The notes: generated from the letters alone by a model not told the origin. Shown: positions 31,294-41,177, counted from the stretch's first letter. The stretch is DNA of 64,000 bases from Prochlorococcus sp. AG-409-L14 (GCA_003215545.1 QCKF01000005.1:1-64000), one strand, 5' to 3'. Made by a program: numbers and translations.

Positions 31294-31330
31294 ATGAAAT
31301 CAAGGTATTAGCTGCATCCCTTGATTTCAT
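31294..31330. promoter_or_regulatory. Perfect 12-bp inverted repeat upstream of HtrA-like gene
   Basis: ATGAAATCAAGG (31294-31305) / CCTTGATTTCAT (31319-31330), 13-nt spacer. Confidence 0.55.
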
Positions 31331-31345
31331 CTCCAATCTTAGGTA

Positions 31346-32542
31346 ATGATAGGCCTTGAAGCGAAACAGAACAAAAAACTTCAACCACAAGATTTGGGAA
31401 GAAAAAGAGAGCGCATGAAAGCTAAGAGTCTGCTTAAAAGACCATTATATGTATTTTTTGGAACTGTTCTAAGCGCAGTAGCTCTTCCATTTTTAGCAAG
31501 CCCACTATCTCAAGGTGGCAGAGCAGTAGCAGAAATCTCAAATCACAAAAAGTCTTTCGTGGCAAGCGCTGTGGCAAAAAGTGGACCTGCAGTAGTAACT
31601 CTAGAAACCCAAAGAAGAGTGTTCTCTGAAAACTCTGCAGGACTGCCACCTGGTTTTTTTATAGATCCCACCTTTGAAAAATTTTTTGGCTTAAGAGGAA
31701 TAAGAGGTACGCCTCGCTCTCGAATAGAAAAAGCTCAAGGAAGTGGTGTGATTTTTTCACCTGAGGGTCTTGTACTTACTAATGCCCATGTAGTTGATAA
31801 GACAGTTCAACTAATGGTTGGGATGTCAGACGGAAGAAGAGTTTCTGGAAGAGTCGTAGGACAAGACTCCTTGACGGACTTAGCAGTTATACGTTTGCAA
31901 GGGACTGGACCATGGCCTACTGCCCCGTTAGGTGATTCAGACAAATTATCTGTTGGAGATTGGGCAATTGCAGTTGGGAATCCTTTTGGTCTCGAAAACA
32001 CAGTAACCCTAGGAATTATTAGCAATTTGAATCGAAATGTTGCTCAACTGGGGATAACAGGTAAGAGACTGGATCTAATTCAGACCGATGCAGCAATTAA
32101 CCCAGGTAATTCTGGAGGACCTTTGCTAAATGCGAATGGTGAAGTTATAGGAATCAATACTCTTGTCCGCTCAGGACCTGGCGCTGGCTTAGGTTTCGCA
32201 ATTCCAATCAACCGAGCAAGAACAATTGCGAACCAACTCGTTCAAAAAGGAAAAGCTAGCCATCCAATGATTGGAGTAAGCTTGGCACCTATAACACCAT
32301 CTGCAAATATTAACAATAGTAATGGGGCAATGGTTAGATATGTAATACCTAAAAGCCCTGCAGAGATTGGAGGCCTGAAGAATGGAGATGTAATTATTTC
32401 AGTTGGAGGGAGACAAGTAAATGGCCCCGCAAATGTTGTAACTGAAATCAATGCCCATGGTGCAAATAAACCTTTAAAATTTGAAATTAGACGAAATAAT
32501 CGTCCTATAAAATTAATTATCACACCCATAGAAATGAACTAA
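31346..32542 (+). CDS. HtrA/DegP-type S1C serine protease with PDZ domain
   Basis: Triad TNAHVVD, TDLAVI, GNSGGPLL; C-terminal PDZ. Alternative start at ATG 31415 (MKAKSLLKRPLYVFFG). Confidence 0.95.
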   Translation: MIGLEAKQNKKLQPQDLGRKRERMKAKSLLKRPLYVFFGTVLSAVALPFLASPLSQGGRAVAEISNHKKSFVASAVAKSGPAVVTLETQRRVFSENSAGLPPGFFIDPTFEKFFGLRGIRGTPRSRIEKAQGSGVIFSPEGLVLTNAHVVDKTVQLMVGMSDGRRVSGRVVGQDSLTDLAVIRLQGTGPWPTAPLGDSDKLSVGDWAIAVGNPFGLENTVTLGIISNLNRNVAQLGITGKRLDLIQTDAAINPGNSGGPLLNANGEVIGINTLVRSGPGAGLGFAIPINRARTIANQLVQKGKASHPMIGVSLAPITPSANINNSNGAMVRYVIPKSPAEIGGLKNGDVIISVGGRQVNGPANVVTEINAHGANKPLKFEIRRNNRPIKLIITPIEMN

Positions 32543-32628
32543 AATTTAATTTTTTAATCAAGTCTATTTATTCAAGCCTATAAATTAATCTGATGCCTTA
32601 ATTAGGAGCAATTCCAATAAATTTAATC

Positions 32629-32784
32629 TTAAGTTTCTCTTAACTGCTCAACACAACGAGTAATACACTCACCGTCATCAACGGAGCAAGTAGTGATGCA
32701 TTCAAAATAAGTTTCCACAGCATCCCATCCTTGGGTTAGATCCTGAGATTGATCACGAGAAGATTGAATAGGAGAAATATTCAT
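32629..32784 (-). CDS. 51-aa four-cysteine microprotein
   Basis: Unlisted ORF MNISPIQSSRDQSQDLTQGWDAVETYFECITTCSVDDGECITRCVEQLRET*; CxxxC...CxxxC pattern. Confidence 0.6.
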   Translation of the reverse strand: MNISPIQSSRDQSQDLTQGWDAVETYFECITTCSVDDGECITRCVEQLRET

Positions 32785-32893
32785 AGGTATTGATGGACAT
32801 CTATGAATAATATGAAATTTTTTTGTATAGGTAAAGAAAAATGAGTCTTACTGCCTAATGAATTGTGAAGTTTTCTGGCAATACTCCGCTCCA

Positions 32894-34621
32894 TCAGTCA
32901 TGTGTTTTTTTGCTAGAGGATTTCTTCTTTCTTTGGCGATCCCTATTTTTCAAACGTTTTGCCTCTCTTGCTGCTAACTCAATTTCCCTTGCTTGTTCAA
33001 GCTTCTCTTCTTCTTTCTTCTCCAAGTAATAAGCATAATTACCTTCATAAGAAATCAACTCGCCATCTCTAATTTCAACAATGCGATTAGCAACTCGTGA
33101 AATAAAGTATCTATCGTGTGAAACAATTAATGCTGCACCTTCATAAGCAATAATTGCTTCCTCCAACATCTCCTTCGCAGGAATATCTAGATGATTTGTA
33201 GGCTCATCTAAAATCAATAAGTTACAAGGTTTTACGAGCATTAAAGCTAAAGCCAACCTTGCCTTCTCTCCGCCACTTAATTTTCCTACATCTTTAAAAA
33301 CCGAATCTTTACTTAGACAAAAGCTACCTAATAGTGAGCGTATTTCAGTCTGATTCCAATTAGGAACTGCTTCAAACATAGTATCAATTACTGTCTTATT
33401 TAAATCCAGAGCTTCAGCTTGATTCTGTTCAAAATATCCCGGGAAAACGTTATAAGGTCCAATTTTAGATATACCTTCATCAGGATATTCTAAGCCCATG
33501 ATCAAACGAAGTAAGGTTGATTTACCCACTCCATTTGGACCAACAAATGCAATTCTTTCTCCGCTTAGTATTTCAAGATTAGCGCCTAAAAAGAGAATAT
33601 TTTCTCCATAGCTATGAGTAAGTTCTTTTATGATTACTAGTTCTTTACCGGATCTTGGCGCGGGTGGAAATCTAAACCTAGGTGCCTTTTCAAAATCTTG
33701 ATCTAATTCAATTATCTCAGCCTTTTGAAGCAACTTTTCTCTACTTTTAGCTTGAGTACTTCTTGTGGCACTAGCTCTAAATCTATCAATATAGGCTTTC
33801 TGAGTAGCTAATTCTTTTTGCTGGCGGTCATAGGCGCTTTGGTTGGCTTCCTTATCAATTTTCTTTTGTTCTAAATATGCCGTGTAATTGCCCAAATAAG
33901 TTCTTGATAATCCATTTTCGGTGCTAACTATCTGTGTGCAAATATTATCAAGGAATTTTCTATCATGGCTTATTACTACAATCGCAGCTGTTTGCGTGAT
34001 TAAATAATTCTCCAACCATTCAATTGTCTTGAGATCTAAATGATTTGTTGGTTCATCTAATAAAAGTAAGTCAGGTTGCTGTAGAAGAATTTTTCCTAAA
34101 GCGATTCGCATTTGCCATCCTCCTGAAAAATCTCCTACCAACTGATCTGCATCTTTTGTATTAAATCCTATGATTGGTAATAATTTCTCAATCTGAGCCT
34201 CTAGTTCATATCCGTTCAATGCTTCAAAACGTGTCTGTAAATCCCCAAGATCTTTAACAAGTCTGTCAAGAAAAGAGCTATCTTCTATTGCTTTTTCCGA
34301 ATTCATTGCTTCTTCTACCTCCCGCTGTTTATTTAAAACAAATGCTGCATCTCCAAATGCTTCAAAGAGTTCTTGTCTAACTGTTCGTCTTATATCTACG
34401 TCAAATTCTTGTTGCAAATAAGCAATACGCAATTCACCTTGTCTAACAATTTGGCCTGTTGTGGCCTCCTCTAATCCTGCAATTATTTTTAACTGAGTCG
34501 ACTTCCCAGCACCATTCATACCCACAAGACCTATGCGATCTCCAGTCTTGACTTCCCATGTGACGTCTTTTAAAACCTCACAAGTTGGATAAATTTTGCC
34601 GATTCGTTCAAGTCTCAGCAC
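32894..34621 (-). CDS. ABC-F family ATPase (Uup/EttA-like)
   Basis: Two ABC domains: GMNGAGKST/LLLDEPTNHLD and GPNGVGKST/LILDEPTNHLD; charged C-terminus. Confidence 0.93.
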   Translation of the reverse strand: MLRLERIGKIYPTCEVLKDVTWEVKTGDRIGLVGMNGAGKSTQLKIIAGLEEATTGQIVRQGELRIAYLQQEFDVDIRRTVRQELFEAFGDAAFVLNKQREVEEAMNSEKAIEDSSFLDRLVKDLGDLQTRFEALNGYELEAQIEKLLPIIGFNTKDADQLVGDFSGGWQMRIALGKILLQQPDLLLLDEPTNHLDLKTIEWLENYLITQTAAIVVISHDRKFLDNICTQIVSTENGLSRTYLGNYTAYLEQKKIDKEANQSAYDRQQKELATQKAYIDRFRASATRSTQAKSREKLLQKAEIIELDQDFEKAPRFRFPPAPRSGKELVIIKELTHSYGENILFLGANLEILSGERIAFVGPNGVGKSTLLRLIMGLEYPDEGISKIGPYNVFPGYFEQNQAEALDLNKTVIDTMFEAVPNWNQTEIRSLLGSFCLSKDSVFKDVGKLSGGEKARLALALMLVKPCNLLILDEPTNHLDIPAKEMLEEAIIAYEGAALIVSHDRYFISRVANRIVEIRDGELISYEGNYAYYLEKKEEEKLEQAREIELAAREAKRLKNRDRQRKKKSSSKKTHD

Positions 34622-34698
34622 TAGTCAAATCCACAAAAAACTAATATCACCAGGTATCCGAGCAGACTGGATTCATCAAACAACCCCCATCTTCAGTA

Positions 34699-34884
34699 AT
34701 GGTGAGACTGGAACAAATTGCTGCTCTAGTTCTGGCCGCTGGCTTAGCTATTCCTAGTTATTGGTTTTTTTGGAGTTTGGCTGGCGGTGGCGGTTATGAC
34801 CGCCGTGGAGGAAGCCCAAATGTCCCACTGATAAATAACAAGGAAGAAACCAGCACCAAATCTAAAGACCTCCCCGTGCCTTAA
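34699..34884 (+). CDS. Small membrane protein
   Basis: 61-aa ORF with one membrane span (IAALVLAAGLAIPSYWFFWSLAGG). Confidence 0.55.
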   Translation: MVRLEQIAALVLAAGLAIPSYWFFWSLAGGGGYDRRGGSPNVPLINNKEETSTKSKDLPVP

Positions 34885-35092
34885 TCAACCATTGTTTGGT
34901 ATCGGCATCATCCAAACCTGCAAGATAATCTTTCACTTCATCTGAAGTGACATTCAGTCCCATTCCTGCTCCAAGCTCACAAATAGCTTTCATGGCACCT
35001 TGAGGATCTTGTAGTGCCTGCCTAAACAGAGCTTGGGTCAGTTCAGGATTTTGCTCGATTTTTTGATACAGCTTGGCTGCATTACTGTTCAT
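34862..35092 (-). CDS. Nif11-like (RiPP leader-like) small protein
   Basis: AAKLYQKIEQNPELTQALFRQALQDPQGAMKAICELGAGMGLNVTSDEVKDYLAGLDDADTKQWLIKARGGL*; Nif11-type helix-repeat pattern and terminal GG. Confidence 0.6.
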   Translation of the reverse strand: MNSNAAKLYQKIEQNPELTQALFRQALQDPQGAMKAICELGAGMGLNVTSDEVKDYLAGLDDADTKQWLIKARGGL

Positions 35093-35125
35093 TGAACCTT
35101 ATATCTCTGCACAAACCATATTCAT

Positions 35126-35479
35126 CTATGCGGCTTTTGGCCTGCTTTTTGAGTCATGCAACTTGTCAAGATCAGTCTCACGTTTTCCCGCAGCTGAAGC
35201 ATCCTCCATACTTCGTGCATCCATACAAAGAACCTTACGCAATTGAGCAAAATTCTCAGCCTGTATAGCTCGACCATCTTTGGCTGCTCCATATTCAGCT
35301 CTTTGGAGAACATGATGTAAATGGGTTAGCAAATAGGTGCTAATGACAGCCGAAATTAAAACATCGCTATTTTCTTGACTTCTACGAGCACTTCTTCGGC
35401 GATTTTTAGACCCCACTCGATTATTTACCGAACCAGAATCTTTTGTTCGAGTAGGGGAAGGGAATGTGGGATTAGTCAT
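35126..35479 (-). CDS. Hypothetical protein with basic N-terminus
   Basis: 117-aa ORF, coding-like composition, basic Arg-rich N-terminus. Confidence 0.55.
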   Translation of the reverse strand: MTNPTFPSPTRTKDSGSVNNRVGSKNRRRSARRSQENSDVLISAVISTYLLTHLHHVLQRAEYGAAKDGRAIQAENFAQLRKVLCMDARSMEDASAAGKRETDLDKLHDSKSRPKAA

Positions 35480-35645
35480 TTAAAAATTCCTTACTAGCTT
35501 GGACCAAAGATTGAAAGGCTTTAACCAAGAGATCTATGCCATAAAGACAAATCTGCCAACAGGTCCTTAAAAGGATGGAAGAAAAATCGCCTGGATGCCA
35601 TTGATAAGCATACTGCTGGATAGTATCCTTGCATACCACTGTACA
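35472..35645 (-). CDS. Small hypothetical protein (start uncertain)
   Basis: Part of ORF-track 35472-35711; C-terminal YQWHPGDFSSILLRTCWQICLYGIDLLVKAFQSLVQASKEFL looks coding. A GTG near 35645 avoids overlap with the + strand RHH gene. Confidence 0.4.
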   Translation of the reverse strand, partial: CTVVCKDTIQQYAYQWHPGDFSSILLRTCWQICLYGIDLLVKAFQSLVQASKEFLND

Positions 35646-35675
35646 CTTATTAATAACCGATACTTTTTGTGAGGC

Positions 35676-35966
35676 GTGGCAACCCGACAAACATCTTCTA
35701 GCGGGAAACAAAAATCACCACGAGTTCAAGTTGTCCTCCCTGAGGAGCTATGTGCACATTTATCCTCATTAGCAGAAAGAGAGTCGCGAACAGTGAGCAA
35801 TATGGCCAAAGTACTGATTCAAGAAGGAGTTAAAAAATATGCCAATCATGAATTAACAGGAAAGAACCTAGAAACAACAGAGGGATTTCGCTCTGCACTA
35901 GAGGCTCAAGAACCTAAACGTTTAAAAGGTGCCCCAAGAAGACTAAGAATATATAGACCATCCTAA
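35676..35966 (+). CDS. CopG/ribbon-helix-helix-like protein
   Basis: RVQVVLPEELCAHLSSLAERESRTVSNMAKVLIQEGVKKY. Confidence 0.75.
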   Translation: MATRQTSSSGKQKSPRVQVVLPEELCAHLSSLAERESRTVSNMAKVLIQEGVKKYANHELTGKNLETTEGFRSALEAQEPKRLKGAPRRLRIYRPS

Positions 35967-37126
35967 GGAAATTTACTTCTTAAAATTCCTTCAGGATTTA
36001 CTCTTGTTCCAAGCACTAGTGGTTTTCTCGCTCCTGTAACTTGAGGTGAATTCCCTGGATATCTGTGAACATGCCACCATGCAAGTAGAGCAAAAGCCAA
36101 AGCTTCTCTAGCTTCTTTTGGAATCCCAAAATCCTCAATAGAGATAACCCTCATACCTCTACATCTATTAATAATTTGCCTGATTAATTCCTTATTAAAG
36201 CAACCTCCCCCTGCAATCACTAACTCAATAGGGTTAATAGACTTTAAAGTATATAAATTTCTAAGGTCCTGTGCAACTATTGATGCTGTAAATGCAGTCA
36301 AAGTTGCTAATAGATCTTCGTCCGAAATTGGGCTTAGATCTTTAATACGTTTTTGCAAGTCTTCTCGTCCAAACTGTTCTCTTCCTGTGGACTTAGGAGG
36401 CAATAATTGAAAATATGACTCTTTCAACCATATCGAAATCATTTCTTCATTAGGTACACCTCTTTTAGCAAGACTTCCATGAAGATCAAAATCAAACTTG
36501 CCATTAGAGATTTTTTGAATTGCTAGATCAAGAAGAGAATTAGCAGGGCCACAATCCCATCCCAATACTGAAGCAAAGCGGTCAGAACCAGAATTAGGAG
36601 GGAGCAAAGTCAAATTAGAAATTCCACCAAGATTAAGAACAGCCCGCCATCCATTAATCCTGCCCAGCAATGCATCATCAACCATTGGCACCAAAGGTGC
36701 TCCTTGGCCTCCAAAAGCCATATCTAAAGATCTAAAATCATGAATAATCGTTCTTCCTAATTCTTTAGCCAAAAGAGGAGCCTGGACTAACTGCAAGCTT
36801 CCACCTCTGCGACCATTGTAAGGGGGTCTATGAAAAATTGTTTGCCCATGACAACCAACAATTAATGATTCTGTAGAAGGATCACAGGTCAATGCAGCAG
36901 TTGCATGCACTTCAGTAATCTCTTCAGCCATTTCGAACAGATTTTTAGAAGTTAAACTTTTCCCTTGCCCAAAATTAATAATTTTTCTTTTCAAATTTTT
37001 ACCATAGGGAAGAGAAATATGATTAATAAGATTCCATTTAGGTTTATTGCAATATCCTTCGAATTTCGCCAAGACTGCATCAACACCATCTGCACTAGTT
37101 CCACTCATTAAACCTAATACTTTCAT
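35963..37126 (-). CDS. anmK: Anhydro-N-acetylmuramic acid kinase
   Basis: GLMSGTSADGVDAV; GCHGQTIFHRP; NLGGISNLT; GPANSLLD. Confidence 0.95.
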   Translation of the reverse strand: MKVLGLMSGTSADGVDAVLAKFEGYCNKPKWNLINHISLPYGKNLKRKIINFGQGKSLTSKNLFEMAEEITEVHATAALTCDPSTESLIVGCHGQTIFHRPPYNGRRGGSLQLVQAPLLAKELGRTIIHDFRSLDMAFGGQGAPLVPMVDDALLGRINGWRAVLNLGGISNLTLLPPNSGSDRFASVLGWDCGPANSLLDLAIQKISNGKFDFDLHGSLAKRGVPNEEMISIWLKESYFQLLPPKSTGREQFGREDLQKRIKDLSPISDEDLLATLTAFTASIVAQDLRNLYTLKSINPIELVIAGGGCFNKELIRQIINRCRGMRVISIEDFGIPKEAREALAFALLAWWHVHRYPGNSPQVTGARKPLVLGTRVNPEGILRSKFP

Positions 37127-37129
37127 CTA

Positions 37130-37834
37130 TTAAATCTGCGGCAATTTCTGAAGATCCTCCATTAAACCCATAACTACTAAAACATGATCATGCTGAAGAA
37201 CATATGTAGCAGGGGGATTTACTGTAAGTCTCTTGACTGGGCCTGCAGCTAAAACATTTACTAAAAAATTCTTTCTTAAATTAAGATCTCTTAAAGACTT
37301 TCCAACAAATATTTCAGGAACCTTTATTTCATCTATACCAGTTTGATCATCTAACTCCAAACGCTCTAATAAATTTGGTCTAACTAGTTCTAAACCTAAT
37401 CTTTCACCCTGCATTCGTGAAGGGAAAACAACTCTATCAGCACCAACTCTCTTCAACATCTTTTCATGTAGATCACTAGTAGCACGAGCAATAACCTGCC
37501 GAACCTGACTACCTTCACTATCTTTCGCGATCAGTGTAGTTGTAATACTCGCCTCGATAGGCTCACTAATACCAACAACTACAGTCCCCATCTCCAAAAC
37601 ACCCGCAGCTCTCATAGATTCTTCATCCGTGGAATCTACGACTCTTGCCTCAATAGATGGAACCATCTGGCGTAATTCCTCAATAGCTCTTTCTGAAGAA
37701 TCAACTGCCAGAACATCGGCACCATTATTCATAAGAACTCTACAAACAGCGGAACCAAATCGTCCTATACCAACAACCGCGAATCCAAGTTCCTCAGTTC
37801 CTTGTCTTTGAGACCATTGCCACCATTCCTTCAT
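37130..37834 (-). CDS. ktrA: TrkA/KtrA-type K+ uptake regulatory subunit
   Basis: RCK_N: FAVVGIGRFGSAVCRVLMNNGADVLAVD; RCK_C C-terminus. Confidence 0.9.
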   Translation of the reverse strand: MKEWWQWSQRQGTEELGFAVVGIGRFGSAVCRVLMNNGADVLAVDSSERAIEELRQMVPSIEARVVDSTDEESMRAAGVLEMGTVVVGISEPIEASITTTLIAKDSEGSQVRQVIARATSDLHEKMLKRVGADRVVFPSRMQGERLGLELVRPNLLERLELDDQTGIDEIKVPEIFVGKSLRDLNLRKNFLVNVLAAGPVKRLTVNPPATYVLQHDHVLVVMGLMEDLQKLPQI

Positions 37835-37858
37835 AATTGTTCCTCAACGGTGAGATCA

Positions 37859-39262
37859 TCAAACATAGAGATCCTCCCTTGGATAGCCAATACGGTTTTG
37901 ATTCTGAAGCTTACCTCTGTTCAACATTTCCCAAATAGCGCTTAAAAACAAAAGGATCCCTAATCGCCCAACAAACATCCCTATTACTAGCACTAGTTGC
38001 CCTAAATGACCAAGCTGTTGAGTAACACCAACATCAAATCCCACTGTTGCAAAAGCTGAAATACAGGTAAATAGCATCTCTAAAAATGAAAATGGTTGAT
38101 CACTCCCTTGAGTGATGGACATGCTTATAAGTAATGCCATTGTAAGTACAAAGAGTAATGAGCCTAAAGTTATACCTACAGCCCTAAGAACTACCTTGTC
38201 TGAAATTTGTCTATTTCTAATAACTACATCATCCTGACCTCGCAAAGTTGAACGTGTTGCTGCCATAAGCGCGGCCAAAGTAGTTGTCTTAATACCACCA
38301 CCCGTTCCACCTGGACTGGCACCAATAAACATTAAAGTCATCAGTAATAAAAGACCTGAATCAGAAATAGTTTCTATCGACATAGGCATATTTGTAAATC
38401 CTGCTGTTCTTGCACTAACTGACTCAAAAAATGCCCCAAGAAATCTTTCATGAAAAGCAACTCCTGAAAGAAAATTAGTATTATCTAAAGACTCAGTAAT
38501 GAATAAGCCAAAAGTTCCAACTAAAACTAAAAGAAAAGATGTTCTCAAGACTAAGCGTGTATGAAGACTTAAGCTACGACGCGTTAATCTTTTACGATTT
38601 ATCCATATATCACTAGTCACTCTCCAACCCAAGCCTCCAAGTATAACTAAAATAATAATTACTAAGTTAACGACCCAATTGCTTCTATATGCTTGCAAGC
38701 TATCAGACCATAAGCTAAATCCAGCATTGTTATATGCGGAGATACTATGAAAAAGAGAAGCCCATATTCTTTCACCCACATTAGAAATATCGTTAAAACC
38801 AAAATAATAAAGAAACATAGCCCCTATAAGAATTAACACTGCTGCAGTAAATGCAATACCAGTAAAAGTTCTTCCTACGCCTCCTACGCCAAAGTCATCA
38901 AGGGTTTTGCCTCGATCAAGACGACACCTCAATTCAGTACCCCTGACAACAAAACCCTGTAAAAAAGTCGTAATTGCCATCAATCCCAAACCACCAATTA
39001 GCAACATGGCTGCAAGAATCATCTGTCCATAGATGGTTAGATCCTGGCCAACATCAATAATCGTTAGACCAGTTACAGTCACTGCTGATGTGGCAGTAAA
39101 AAGAGCCTCCCATAGGCCAACATCTGTATTTGAACATATAGGTAAAGACAGAAGAAAAGTGCCTGCAAATATCACCAAAAGGCCAGTCAGAACAGTGAAC
39201 TGAGGAACGGTTAGGCTTTTCTGCCAACTTTGTGTGTAATTAATTGCCTTAGGAAATTTCAC
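37859..39262 (-). CDS. ktrB: TrkH/KtrB-type cation transporter
   Basis: TATSAVTVTGLTIIDVG; FHSISAYNNAGFSLW; SARTAGFTNM; SAFATVGFDVG selectivity-loop repeats. Confidence 0.92.
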   Translation of the reverse strand: MKFPKAINYTQSWQKSLTVPQFTVLTGLLVIFAGTFLLSLPICSNTDVGLWEALFTATSAVTVTGLTIIDVGQDLTIYGQMILAAMLLIGGLGLMAITTFLQGFVVRGTELRCRLDRGKTLDDFGVGGVGRTFTGIAFTAAVLILIGAMFLYYFGFNDISNVGERIWASLFHSISAYNNAGFSLWSDSLQAYRSNWVVNLVIIILVILGGLGWRVTSDIWINRKRLTRRSLSLHTRLVLRTSFLLVLVGTFGLFITESLDNTNFLSGVAFHERFLGAFFESVSARTAGFTNMPMSIETISDSGLLLLMTLMFIGASPGGTGGGIKTTTLAALMAATRSTLRGQDDVVIRNRQISDKVVLRAVGITLGSLLFVLTMALLISMSITQGSDQPFSFLEMLFTCISAFATVGFDVGVTQQLGHLGQLVLVIGMFVGRLGILLFLSAIWEMLNRGKLQNQNRIGYPREDLYV

Positions 39263-39362
39263 TAGTGAAAAAGCATTTGGAAACTAATAATTAATTTCTG
39301 AATTCATTTGTTTATAAAAAATCAGCTGTAGAAAAACAACATCAGTTCAATTTTGTTCAAAA

Positions 39363-41177
39363 TCAGCCGTATTGCCAAAGAATTAACCAAGGAGTCAAAA
39401 TTGTGATCAAAATAGTCAGGCCCGCACCATATCGAGTGAAGTCAAGAAAATGATACCGACCTGGACCAAAAACCATCAAATTTGTCTGATAACCCATTGG
39501 TGTTAAGAAAGACTGACTAGCTCCAAACAAAACAGTTATTAAAAGAGCTTGTGCTGGCAAATTCATTAAAGGTGCTAATTGCACGGCGACTGGAGCCAAA
39601 AGAGCTACAGAAGCAGCATTACTAATTACTTGTGTAAAAATTGTAGTCGACAAGAATATAATCAACAAAGAATTATATTTTGGCAAACCATCTAAAAGCA
39701 AGGTCAAACTAGATGCCAATGCATCAGCAAGGCCAGTACTTTGCATTGCCACACTGAAGCTTGTTAAAGAACCTAACAAGATGATTACATCTAACCTGAT
39801 TGATCTTTGTACCTCTCCAGGCCTAATACAACCACCTGCAACCATAGAAATTACTGCCAAAAGTACTGCTGCTACAAGTGGTAAAGATGTAATTGTGGGG
39901 ACTAAAAGCATTAGGCATGCAATAGCAATTGCTAAAGGTTTACGGCTCAAAGTCGGGACATCATTCTCCAATTGATCCAAAACAAGCAAATCATTATTCG
40001 CTTGTAAGCCTCTAATTGAATCCATAGGTGCTTGAAGCAATAAAACATCTCCTTCTCTTAAAATTGCTTGACCTAGCCTTTCCTGAACTGTCTGCTGACC
40101 ACGTCGTAATGCTAATACTGTTGAGTTGTGTCTTTGACGAAAGCGTAATTCTCTCAGACTAGCTCCAGCCAAAGTCGAACCAGCAGGAAGTAAGACTTCC
40201 ACAGTTTTTAGTACTTCATCGGGACCAACTGAAGAGTTATGAATATCGTTCTTATCAACAGGCCTAGCCAATTGAATTGTATGTTCTTGCTGAAGTCGTA
40301 ATAAATCAGCTCGAGTAACCCTCAAAAGCAAACGATCTCCAGCTTCAAGCTGACGATCTGCAAGAGGTGGTAAAAGTCTTTCTTTGCCTCTCTGGAGCTC
40401 TAGTACATCAACATCAAATCTACGTTGTAATCTACTATTATGTAAACTTTTTCCAACTAAATTTGAATTATTTGGAATAGTAACTTCTGTAAAGTAACCA
40501 ATTTGATCAATATTTTTACCTAATTCATTACTGTCACTGCCACGATCTGGCAAAAGTCCTTGAGGAACTAACAACATATAAGCTGTACCTGCAATCCAAA
40601 TAGGAATACCAATTGCAGTAAAGGTAAATAATTCAAAGGAACCATAGCCAAGTTGATCACTAATATCACTAACAAGTAAGTTCACTGAACTTCCCAATAA
40701 AGTCAGTGTACCCCCAAGAACTGTTGCAAAAGACAAAGGTAATAAAACCTTTGAAGGAGAAATTTTCCTGCGATTACACCAAGCTTCAATAACTGGTAAT
40801 AATGATGCTACTACTGGCGTATTAGGAACAACTCCAGAAATAGGCGCTACAACTAAACTCAATAATGCAACTAATCTTCTAGAGCTTCTGATTCTTTCAG
40901 ATGCAATTAGCTCTCGCAACCGATCTAGTGCTCCACTCTTGAATAAAGCAGCAGAAACTGCAAAAAGACCCATCAAAGTAATCAATGCTGGACTTCCAAA
41001 ACCCGCCAAAGCCTTTTGCGGACTCAATACTCCTGTCGCCATAAGCAAAGCTACACTCAATAAGCCAGTTAACTCAGGAGCGAGAACACCACTTATGAAA
41101 AGAACCACCGCCATAAATAAAATGGCTAAGGTTATAAGCGAATGAGGATTATGCAGAGCAGCAATTAGTGCTTCCAT
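39363..41177 (-). CDS. SLC13-family permease with two RCK_C domains
   Basis: GFGSPALITLMGLFAVSAALFKSG; SGVVPNTPVVASLLPVIEAW; two internal TrkA-C-like domains. Confidence 0.9.
   Translation of the reverse strand: MEALIAALHNPHSLITLAILFMAVVLFISGVLAPELTGLLSVALLMATGVLSPQKALAGFGSPALITLMGLFAVSAALFKSGALDRLRELIASERIRSSRRLVALLSLVVAPISGVVPNTPVVASLLPVIEAWCNRRKISPSKVLLPLSFATVLGGTLTLLGSSVNLLVSDISDQLGYGSFELFTFTAIGIPIWIAGTAYMLLVPQGLLPDRGSDSNELGKNIDQIGYFTEVTIPNNSNLVGKSLHNSRLQRRFDVDVLELQRGKERLLPPLADRQLEAGDRLLLRVTRADLLRLQQEHTIQLARPVDKNDIHNSSVGPDEVLKTVEVLLPAGSTLAGASLRELRFRQRHNSTVLALRRGQQTVQERLGQAILREGDVLLLQAPMDSIRGLQANNDLLVLDQLENDVPTLSRKPLAIAIACLMLLVPTITSLPLVAAVLLAVISMVAGGCIRPGEVQRSIRLDVIILLGSLTSFSVAMQSTGLADALASSLTLLLDGLPKYNSLLIIFLSTTIFTQVISNAASVALLAPVAVQLAPLMNLPAQALLITVLFGASQSFLTPMGYQTNLMVFGPGRYHFLDFTRYGAGLTILITILTPWLILWQYG

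Noticed and set aside
31158-31346. Plus ORF of 62 aa upstream of the HtrA-like gene
   Set aside because: Runs through the 12-bp hairpin and overlaps the start of the minus-strand gene 30904-31179; composition not convincing.
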